Positions 55,450 to 64,000 of a DNA stretch of 64,000 bases are shown here, one piece after another. A program made the translations under genes and the position numbers. Location: contig NC_080588.1 in NCBI RefSeq assembly GCF_029962835.1, positions 15,766,001 to 15,830,000 of the forward strand, written 5' to 3'. The notes below the pieces were generated by a model. It was not told the origin of the DNA and did not search any database. It saw only the letters and a program-made list of their open reading frames with translations. Position 1 is the stretch's first letter; every line of letters begins with the position of its first letter. This DNA comes from Magnolia sinica (taxonomy: Eukaryota; Streptophyta; Magnoliopsida; Magnoliales; Magnoliaceae).

Positions 55450-57823
55450 TTAGGTATAGGAAACTTGCACTTCCGATAATTATGCCCTATTTGTTTATAT
55501 CACCCACACTTTGCTATTTTTGGTTCTTCTCCGCGCAATTGAATTCTAAGCTTTTTGGGTCTTCCAGTTGACCTCCTCTGTCTTGGGGATTTAATTTGCG
55601 CACAGTACTCCTTGAAGCCCACTGAAATTTCTTCTCACTTGCTCTTGTCACATACTAGGTACACCGATTCACTATACGTGGCTAGGTAATTTTGCATCAT
55701 GTAGAATGGGGAGCAGTACGAGTAATGAGGAAGATTGTAGTTTATACATGCTGATAGAACATGCATATAAGGGTACCCCTTCATGCCAAACTCGTGACAT
55801 GTACACGAAAACTCATTGAGCTTGGCTGTATCATAAATACAAGACAGCGAATATCTCGCGCCTTCTGCATAAGATCCTTTAAATGTTGCTCCGCCCATGA
55901 TGTCAACGGACCTACAAATGATGTCACAGATTCTCTTCTCTTGTAAAACAATTCCTGTATCTTAAATCTTACCGCTTCTATTAATTTAGTAATGGAGTAT
56001 TTGCGTGCTTCTTTGAAGAGGACATTAATACACTCGAATATGTTTGTAGTGACCAAGTTGAATCTTTTTCTCGGAAAGTATGAAAATGTCCATCTCTCGT
56101 AGCTAATTTTTGTCAGTCATGCATGTACTGGGGGGTTGGCCATTTCAATATCATGTATTAATTTTTTGAATTCAGCCCTTCTGCATGTCTTCACTGCCTG
56201 CCAGTACGTAGTACATCTCCAACGACTTGTCTTTAAAAGTGTCTACCAAGTTTCTATAGATATGGTGCACGCAGTAGCCATGGATTGCACGTAGGAAGAC
56301 TTGGGGAACCTCTTTTAGTAAACCTTTATGTCGGTCGGATATAATCACAAGACCTTCTAGATACCCTAACGCATCATTAAGGTAGCTAAGAAACCAATTT
56401 CAACTGCTACTGTTCTCTGATTCTCCGATACTAAACGCAACTGGAAATATATGATTGTTCCCATCTAATGCCGTGGCGATGAGTAGAACACCCTTTTATT
56501 TGCCCTTTAAGTGTGTCCTGTCAATGGCCAATACCCTCCACAATTATTTTTGAAAACTTCTAACGCATTGTTCGAGCGCAACAAAACATCTCTTGAACCT
56601 GAAAGCCTCTTGGTTAACAAGCACGATAGTCATTATCCCTGAGTTGACCGTCCTCAACTCATGCAAATATAAGGGGAGTCAATTGTAGGAGTCTTCATAA
56701 GACCCCATTACCTGATTAATTTCAAGCTCCCTGGCTGCCCATGCCTTCCTATAACTAATAATAACATTATACTTCTCTTACATGGGGAAGATAATATCAC
56801 GTGACCTTAACCCTAGGTGTTGCTCAATGCGGCTAACAACTAGATCACACGCTAACTTATTGCTTACTTACCGGTGATCGCTCTTCATCCATGACATGCT
56901 GCACGTATGTTTTGACGTATAAGTCCGTATCTTGAATATCCCCGCATCATTCACCTGAGATGCATGAACCCTCCATTCGCATGTATCTTCGAAGCATATC
57001 ATGGTAAATCTCCTAGAATTTGAGTATAGTACCCTATATTGGAATTTATTGCGAATTACAAATTGGCTCAAAACATACTGGCACTGACTCTTGTCCTTAA
57101 ACATTTGCCCAGCGGCTATATCGATCGGTTCACACAACAAATCTGTATATTCCAGCATTTCTGCATTGATGAATGCAGCATCATCAAATAGCGTGGGAAC
57201 TTGACAAGTGATGAAGTTTGATGTTTTGGGAAGGTCTGAAAGTAGAATGTCGCTTTCACGTTTGATGTATCTTCGGGTGGTGGATGATGATGACAGATCT
57301 GCTGTTGTTGCTAAAGGCGGTGCCATGTAATCATAAATGAGGTCAAGGTCATGTGTACTGCTGACTTAGCTACTCACAAAGTTTGATGTTTGGAGCGGCT
57401 CGGGCAGTTGATCATTTGTTCCTCTTACTTATAATGGACTTAGCTTATATTCAAATTCCATGCCATGCTCCTCAGCCACACTGTCCACGTGTGTTGCATA
57501 TTAATGTGTTGCATTGTCTCGATGACTAAAAGGATGAATTTTTTCGAATGCTACAGTTGTGTTCCTAGGAACTCTCTCATGTCATCTTCGTCTTCGATTT
57601 CAGTTGGAGGGATTGATTTATTGGAGCAAGGATATAATAATTTCATCCTAATATCATGATCTGTTGGTCTACTCTTAATAATCCTATACATTCTGGATAG
57701 AAGCTCCTCGTACATAGTATTGACATGTAGTGAAATAGTTTTCGTACTTCCACTCGTGTACGTCCATCACTTGTTTTCAGATTCTAACTCCCCGCCATAA
57801 CAACAGATGATTCTCGTAGCCAT
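55450..57823 (-). pseudogene. MuDR-type MULE transposase
   Basis: ATG at 57823 begins MATRIICCYGGELESENK, the usual opening of plant MULE transposases, then EELLSRMYRI and DHDIRMKLLY. An intact stretch (56868-57326) holds the MuDR domain with MFKDKSQCQYVLSQFVIRNK and CEWRVHASQVNDAGIFKIRT. The MULE catalytic core follows: LAIDRTHLKGK (first Asp at 56520-56522), LLIATALDGNN, then VIISDRHKGLL (second Asp at 56334-56336) and RAIHGYCVHH. The SWIM finger is at about 55785-55820 (FSCTCHEFGMKGYPYMHVL), with its third Cys read as Tyr. A CCHC knuckle (GHNYRKC) near 55470 also has one Cys read as Tyr. Stops occur at Trp/Tyr/Gln positions. It would cut and paste elements carrying these TIRs. Inactive here. 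Confidence 0.9.
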
Positions 57824-57929
57824 TATCTAAAAAAATACAATGACAAATTATCACTGAATTGTTAAACAACGGAAGCTTTCCATAAGACAAAACTCAATGA
57901 AATAATAGAAGACCGAAAACTCGCTTTCT

Positions 57930-58090
57930 ATTATAGATGAGAATGATACAAAGCTTAAGGAAATAAAGGGCAAGCAACGCGTTAAAATTTCAAGTAAACA
58001 ACCAGATCTTATATGGATTACGCCTTCAAAGGTATGAATGATTTAATGTAGTATTTTATTAAATTAAGCAAGGCTATCTATCATGACATT
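57930..58090 (-). repeat. Inner inverted-repeat segment of MULE-A
   Basis: Matches the reverse complement of 43205-43375. A second, weaker copy is at 58680-58780 ('cttatacggattaggcctt'). It lies just upstream of the transposase start, so it may include transposase promoter or 5' UTR sequence. Confidence 0.75.
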
Positions 58091-60330
58091 GAGCGGTGTA
58101 AACTACAAATTGAGCGGGGTAACCTAGAAAATTTAGTGGGGCAAATCGAAAAATCAGCGGGGCAAGCTAGAAATTGAACGAGGCAAACTGAAAATTGAGC
58201 GGGGCAAACTATAAATGAAGCTATGCAAGTAAACATTAAATCGAGCGAGCATAGCATAATTTGAGCTGGGTAAACATTAAATCGAGCTAGCATAGTATGA
58301 TATTGAGTTGGGCAAACATTAAATTGAGCGAGCATAGCATGATATTGAGCTGGGCAAACATTAAATTAACCTTATCTACCATGAAATTAAGCTAAACAAA
58401 CATTAAATTGAGTGATCCTAGCATGAAATTGAGTAGGGTAAACATGAAAATGAGAGAGCTTAGCATGAAATCGAGTGAGTCTTAACATGGAATTGAGTGA
58501 GCTTCAAATGGAATTAAGCGAGTTTCACACGAATTTGACCGATCAACACATAAAATTAACTAAGCCTAATGCATGAAATTGACGTAGCCTAACACATGCG
58601 CATTAACTTGCATTAAATTGCCCTTAGCTAGCATCAAATAACTCCCTTATGAAATTCACTGTGCTAGTATCAAACAGACAACTAGAGCTTATACGGATTA
58701 GGCCTTTAACGTTACGAATGATTTCATGTGGCGCTTGTTTAATTTTGTGACACTATCTATCATGACATTAAGCGAGGCAAGCATGGAACTTGATCAACGC
58801 AAACTATGAATTGATCGAGGGAAGTATGAAATTTTAGCAAGGCAATCTAGAAACTGAGCGAGAGAAGCATTAAAATTAAGCGGGGCAAATTAGAAAATTG
58901 AGAGGGGCAAACTAGAAATTCAGCAGGGTAAACATGAAATTAAGCGGGGCAAACATGAAATTCAGTGGGGCAAACTAGAAAATCAGCGGGGGAAACATGA
59001 AATTAAGTGGGGCAAACTAGAAATTCAGCGGGGGAAACATGAAATTGAGAGGAGAAAACTAGAAAATCAGTGGGGCAAATCACGAAATTTAGTGGGGGAA
59101 ACATGAAATCCAGCGGGAAAAATACAAAATTAAGCGGGGCAAACATGAAATTCAACGGGGCAAACTAGAAATCAGTAGGGCAAACTAGAAAATCAGTGGG
59201 GCAAACATGAATTTAAGCGGGGCAAATTAGAAATTTAGCGGGGCAAACATGAATTTAAGCGGGGCAAATTAGAAATTTAGCGAGGCAAACATGATAATAA
59301 GCTGGGCAAAAATGAAATTTAGCAGGGCAAACTAGAAATTCAGCGGGGCAAACATGAAATTGAGTGGGGCAAACATGAAATTCAGTGAGACAAACATGAA
59401 AATTGAGCAAGGCAAACTAGAAATTGAGCGGGGCAAACTAGAAAATTCAGCTGAAAAATTTGAAAAATCAGCGGGGGAAACTAGAAATTGAACAGGACAA
59501 ACTGAAAATTGAGTGGTACAAACTATAAATTCAACTATGCAAGAAAACATTAAATCGAGCAAGCATAGCATGATATTGAACTGGGCAAATGATAAATCGA
59601 GCGAGCATAGCATGATATTGACCTGAGCAAACGATATTTTGAGCGAGCGTAACATGATATTGAGCTGGACAAACATTAAATCGAGTGAGCATAGCATGAT
59701 ATTGAGCAGGGCAAATATTAAATTGACCGAGCCTTGCATGATATTGAGATGGACAAACATTAAATCGAGCGTTCATAGCATGATATTGAGCGGGGCAAAC
59801 ATTAAATCGAGCAACCTTACATGATATTGAGCTGGGCAAACATTAAACCAAGCGAGCATAGCATGATATTGAGCGGTGCAAACATTAAATTGAGAGAGCC
59901 TTCCATGATATTGAGCTGGGCAAACATTAAATTGAGCGAGTCTTGCATGAAATTTATCGAGGCAAACATTAAATTGACCTTATCTACCATGAAATTAAGC
60001 TTGACAAACATTAAATTGAGCGATCCTAGCATGAAATTTATTGAGGTAAAAATTAAATTAATCTTATCTACCATGAAATTAAGCTGGGCAAACATTAAAT
60101 TGAGCGATCTTAGCATGAAATTGAGCAGGGTAAACAAGAAATTCAGTAAGCCTAGCATGAGATCGAGTGATCCCTAACATGGAATTGAGTGAGCTTCAAA
60201 TGGAATTGAGCGAGTTTCACATGGATTTGACCGATGAACACATAAAATTAACTAAGCGTAACGCATGAAATTGATTAAGCCTAACACATGGAATTGACCG
60301 AACTTCACATGCAATGTAATTGTATGATCC
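58080..60330 (-). repeat. 21-bp array, right end of MULE-A, with 42-bp dimer section
   Basis: Inverted copies of the ATG variant ('gaaattcagcggggcaaacat'). In 58200-58380 and 59545-60180 the unit becomes a 42-bp dimer in which 'gatattgagctgggcaaac' is followed by 'attaaatcgagcgagcatag'. Periodic open frames on both strands are artefacts. Confidence 0.92.
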
Positions 60331-60627
60331 TGGCATTTTTTTTAAAGATTTGAAACCTCCGACTACCGTAGTACTAGTCAAATGCAGGTTGAAGAGAGGT
60401 GCTTTGGAGTGAGGGAATATTTTGAACATTTTCAAGGATTGTAGATGCAACCAGTTCGTGAGATTTCACGTAACCCTAGCGAAGATGAAAAATGACAAAT
60501 GTAGAATGATGATATCTAGATGATTCATAGAGATTTCGGTCAGGAAAATGAGAAGAAAAACCTTCGTATGTCGGTTATTCGTTGCAAGGGAGTGAATGAC
60601 AGTTATTTTGAGAAGGAAGCGCCTGTT
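60331..60627. other. MULE-A right subterminal region
   Basis: Non-coding. 60410-60500 is the inverted partner of 48190-48290. Confidence 0.6.
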
Positions 60628-60785
60628 TTTTCCTGAAGGGGAGTGAAAGCAACGCAGTGAAAAGAGTGGTATTTTTGTCCTCAATTTCGGTGTCCATACG
60701 AGCAGGTCTAAGTTCATATATTAAGTTTGCTTTTCTTCATAAAAACCAATGGATAAAAGGTGGGGTCCACAGTCGTAAATTTCTC
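60628..60785 (-). repeat. MULE-A right TIR
   Basis: Inverted match to 41954-42110, ending '...cgtaaatttctc' directly before the TSD at 60786-60794. Confidence 0.9.
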
Positions 60786-60825
60786 CTTACAAAACAACGG
60801 GAGCGGCTCAGGTAAAGCCAGATTC

Positions 60826-61327
60826 TGGAAAAGCCTTTGCAGTGCGCAGGGATGCTAGATGGGTCACACCGTGATGTTTGTGAGAAATCCACGCCTTCCA
60901 CCCGTTTTGATAGTTCATTTTGGTACATGCGACCAAAAATGAGGATGATCCAAAACATACGAGAGGAAAAGGTGGGGATTCAGTGATCACTGTTTGAAAC
61001 ATTCGTATGGCCACAAAGTTTAAAATCAGGCTAGGTTTTCAGTGATTTCACTTTATTCCCGTGGGAATGACCTTATAAACGGTTTGGATGGCATATAAAC
61101 ATCAAGATATAGATACTAAGAAGGTTTCAACGGTAGCAAATTCTTTCCCCGCTTTTACCTCTCGTATGCCAGTCTTGAGTTTTGGATCCACCCGATTTTT
61201 GGTAACATGTCTTAAAGTGATTTGGAAAAACGGATGGATGGTGTGGATTTCTCACAAACATCACGGTGGACCCACCTAGCATACCAGTACAGGAACTTCC
61301 TGCAAAAGCATTCGGCAGGAAATCCGC
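60826..61327. mobile_element. MITE, ~500 bp (family of 41619-41935)
   Basis: The left 'aaaagcctttgcag' and 'gtgatgtttgtgagaaatcc' are matched inverted by the right 'ggatttctcacaaacatcac' and 'ctgcaaaagcattcggcagg'. No coding sequence. The open frames across it are not genes. Confidence 0.65.
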
Positions 61328-61768
61328 GTCGGGTATACACCGTCCATCTGTTTTCCAACCGGAGTGTGAGACCAAACATTAAGCATATTCACATCTTACA
61401 GGACCACACCCAAGTAAATAGTGGTGATTGAACAGCCACCATAAAAGAAACTTCCTAGGGCCCACCGTCATGTTTATTTGCCATGAAACCCGTTGATAGG
61501 GTCAAAAGACGGAAAACACAAATACCAGCTTATCCAAAAACTTTTGTCGCCACGGGAAGTTTTTAATAGTCAATCGCCACTGTTTCCTGTGGTGTGGTCC
61601 ACCTGGTCGGATCATTTGCTAAAAGAATCTGGCATAACGGATGAACCGCGTGGATATACATCATATACATCAAGGTGGACCCATGGTTAGCTAAACACCC
61701 ACTGCAATGTTACCAGCTAATCCCCTCCCGGACAGATGATATAAAACATGGGATCATGTCAGGACGCT
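61328..61768. other. MITE-rich sequence without clear ends
   Basis: Contains further 'gtggtccacctgg' and 'ggatatacatcatatacat' phrases of the same repeat class, without definable termini. Confidence 0.45.
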
Positions 61769-62264
61769 GGATTGCGTCCTACCCCGCCTGAACGGTAATC
61801 CATCCGGACAAGGCTCCGTGGGGCCCATTGTGATGTAATTGTTTTATCCATGCCTTTCATCGCTTTTCTCATTAAGGTGCCATCCTAAAAATGAAGGTCC
61901 AAAGCTCCAGTGGACCACACCAAAGGAAGCTGCAGTGATAATGACACCCACCATTGAAACCTTTCTAAGAGCCACCATGGTGGTTTTTTACCATCCAACC
62001 TATTCATAAGGCATGGATGAAGTGAAAACACAAATATCAGCTTTGATCCGGTACTTCTCCAGCTCCCAGGAAGTTTTTAACGGTTGAAGTTCAATCCCCA
62101 CCTTGTGGTCCATTTAATCACTGCACTTACCTCATTTTTTATCTTATACCTAACATTGATATTGTAAAAACTATGAACGGCGTGGATAAAACACTTACAT
62201 CACGGTGGGCCCCATGGAGCCCTGCCTAGATGAATTACTGTACGGGCGGGGTAGGACGCAATCC
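61769..62264. mobile_element. MITE with GGATTGCGTCCTACCCCGCC inverted termini
   Basis: The left end GGATTGCGTCCTACCCCGCC is matched exactly by the right end's reverse complement (about 62245-62264). The inverted repeat extends about 85 bases, including 'ggggccca-tgtgatgtaa'. No clear TSD. Confidence 0.82.
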
Positions 62265-62744
62265 GTGTCTGGTCATAGCATTCAATCTGTGGGCCCAACG
62301 CACTGTGGATGTGAAATTCAGTCCGTCCATCATGTCTAACTAGCTATGACCGATATTATACACCATGAAAGCTTTCAAAATGCTAGTGAACCCAACGTAC
62401 CTTTGGATCTAAGTGTTAGGATACCCCTGAAAATAAGGGGTATCTCATTGGATGGACGGATGGATGTGACAACCACAATACAGTGGGCCACATAAAAAGT
62501 CGCTTTAGGCGGAAGATTTTGGTACGTTGCAAACACGTCTCTCTCTTCGTCAGCATTGGTGGGAAGAGAGATTGAAAAGGTGAAGGTGACACATTTGATG
62601 GATATGAGGCCTAAAAATTAGATGGGCTGACGGCAAAAATTCCTTTCCCTTAAATAAGGTCAATCCATTAATCAGATTAATGGACCACACACTTCTTTGG
62701 AAAATGAGCGGTTGAAAGATAGCCCACAATCAATGTATCAGGGT

Positions 62745-63000
62745 GGCCCATCTGATGAGTAGATTGCCCTGTCTTTTTCTTTCTTTCTTTCTTTCTTTCT
62801 GAGAACGAGCATGATCAGACATAGACCCACATGGTAAACGACTCAGATCTCTCATGAGCGGGCCATGTTTTCATGTGTGGCACGATTCCTGTGGCCCATC
62901 TGATGAGTGGACCGGCCTATCTTTTTTACTAAAGATCATGATCGGACAAAGACCCACATGTATACAGCTCAGATCTCTCATAAGCAGGCCATGTTTCCAT
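62745..63000. repeat. Tandem duplication of ~130 bp
   Basis: 'ggcccatctgatgag' then 'gatcagacatagacccacatg' and 'ctcagatctctcatgagcg' at 62750-62866 recur at 62893-62990 with small changes. Confidence 0.8.
62773..62800. repeat. (TTTC)n microsatellite
   Basis: About six consecutive 'tttc' units. Lies in the first copy of the duplication only. Confidence 0.9.
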
Positions 63001-64000
63001 ATTTTCGCCAAGATTCGCCTCTACAATATCTGTTGTACTTTTTTGCATCGCGGCCAGCTTTTCAAAGTTTGAGATTGAAGAGGCGATTCGCGGGTGGGAA
63101 GGTGGCAAACATGCACCTCATCCAGGACGCTCATCAAGTGTGGGCCACAATGGACATCCTTAGGCTCGAATTGAGAATATCTACTCATCACTAGAGCAAG
63201 CTATCTACGGCGCATATAAGCTGTTGGTTTATTCGTACTTGTGACTGTAGACACCTCATCTAAAATGAGGATAAGCTACTCTTTGAGCTTCAGGTTAACT
63301 TCAACAAAATTTCCCATGCTGACTGAAAAATCATTAAAAATCTAAACGTGTCGAATTGAGAGCACACTCAGCACAGTCCGGAGACAACCAATGGATCCAT
63401 TCGACTAACATAAAATCTAGTAACGATTCAGTTACCGTCATGCATTTTAACTCGAGAACTTCAGAAACTCTCTATACGTAGCAACTGATGTATGAAAAAG
63501 AATAAAATGAATTCTCTCAAATGAAATGAATTCTCTCTACCCAATTATCACTATCTATACTACTTAATTTCCCAAATAATATTGTGTTGAGGTGCGAGAG
63601 GTCATATCCTCAATATTGAGGAAAGTACGGTTGTACACAGTGGGTATGATATTATTGAGAGCAAATTTTGACCGATCAAGATTATTTATGGTTCATTAGA
63701 AATTTGGTCAAATGGTCTTCCTAACGAACCCAAGTCTCCTCCAATCCGGATTGTAATGAGGAAGATTTGACCCGTTTACCAAAACCACGCATTGCCGAGT
63801 GGCCAAAGCTGTTAAAACTCTGATAACACTATAGACTAATCAAAAGGGATCCGATTGAAGTGATTTCATTTCTATTGAAAAGCTTATCAGCCGACATTTA
63901 CAATGAGTATAAGATAATAAAAAATATATAATTGGTCAAATTACAGATAATTGATTTCATATACTGAAGGGTTATACTTTTGACAAGCCAAACGGGATCT

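Larger units (their letters stand above)
41954..60785. mobile_element. MULE-A: 18.8-kb Mutator-like element with transposase and Ulp1 genes
   Basis: A perfect 9-bp TSD CTTACAAAA lies at 41945-41953 and 60786-60794. TIRs start GAGAAATTTACGATTGTGG (left) and GAGAAATTTACGACTGTGG (right). They run for about 155 bp through CCTTTTATCCA and 'cactgcg'. Inside are a decayed MuDR-type transposase (minus strand), a DUF1985-Ulp1 gene (plus strand), a second transposon-type ORF, seven blocks of the 21-bp repeat family in both orientations and a 123-bp TATCGA-rich satellite. MULEs that carry an Ulp1-like protease are a known plant class (Kaonashi type). Stops in every gene show that this copy is no longer autonomous. 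Confidence 0.92.
62265..64000. other. No gene recognised
   Basis: Repeat-rich (see the duplication at 62745-63000), then AT-rich unique-looking sequence to the end. I see no supported coding region or RNA gene. Confidence 0.45.

Noticed and set aside
61088..61690. Overlapping open frames with 'DGVDFSQTSR' and 'GWxxWISHKHHGG' phrases
   Set aside because: The phrases are translations of the MITE motif 'gtgtggatttctcacaaacatcacgg', which recurs in every MITE of this family on either strand.
61769..62264. Possible 9-bp TSD for this MITE
   Set aside because: Only partial similarity was found between the flanking bases, so no TSD is claimed.
63788..63860. tRNA-Leu/Ser-like start 'tgccgagtggccaaag'
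   Set aside because: Only an A-box-like motif is present. No matching B box or cloverleaf stems could be drawn from the following bases.

Overview
This window is nuclear DNA of a flowering plant and is built almost entirely of nested transposable elements. I see no intact host gene. The evidence for a plant is the Ty1/Copia and Ty3-type LTR elements primed by initiator tRNA-Met, the Mutator-like elements (MULEs) carrying DUF1985/Ulp1 genes, the tRNA-derived SINEs, the hAT and Tourist MITEs, and captured exons of a plant-type ARF-GAP. The many short elements rich in GTGGGCC and ATCCAC motifs suggest a magnoliid or similar early-branching lineage, but that is a guess.

Region 1 (1-6618): ends of long LTRs, including a 3.5-kb solo LTR with a perfect 5-bp target-site duplication (TSD). 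Region 2 (6619-15576): an old Ty1/Copia element (gag-PR-IN-RT-RH) with both LTRs. It is split between protease and integrase by a 2.6-kb solo LTR, also with a perfect TSD. Region 3 (15577-22032): a Copia RNase H relic, a hAT-like element, a degenerate 152-bp tandem repeat, a SINE and several MITEs.

Region 4 (22033-41537): a 19.5-kb non-autonomous MULE ('MULE-B') with terminal inverted repeats (TIRs) and a perfect 9-bp TSD. It holds exons plus introns of an ARF-GAP (AGD/ACAP family) gene, unidentified exon-like blocks, two very large arrays of a 21-bp repeat, a SINE, a Tourist MITE and a second Copia element inserted later. Region 5 (41954-60785): an 18.8-kb MULE ('MULE-A') of the same TIR family with its own perfect 9-bp TSD, starting only about 0.4 kb after MULE-B. 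It encodes a decayed MuDR transposase on the minus strand. On the plus strand it carries a DUF1985-Ulp1 protease gene and another transposon-type ORF. The same 21-bp repeat family occurs in both orientations. Region 6 (60786-64000): more MITEs and simple repeats.

The most striking structure is the pair of adjacent giant MULEs that share TIRs and a 21-bp repeat family found nowhere else in the window. A second theme is decay. Nearly all in-frame stops I examined, in four unrelated coding units, fall at expected Trp or Gln codons, and two lost zinc ligands are Cys-to-Tyr changes. This is what C-to-T (G-to-A) change at methylated cytosines would leave behind.
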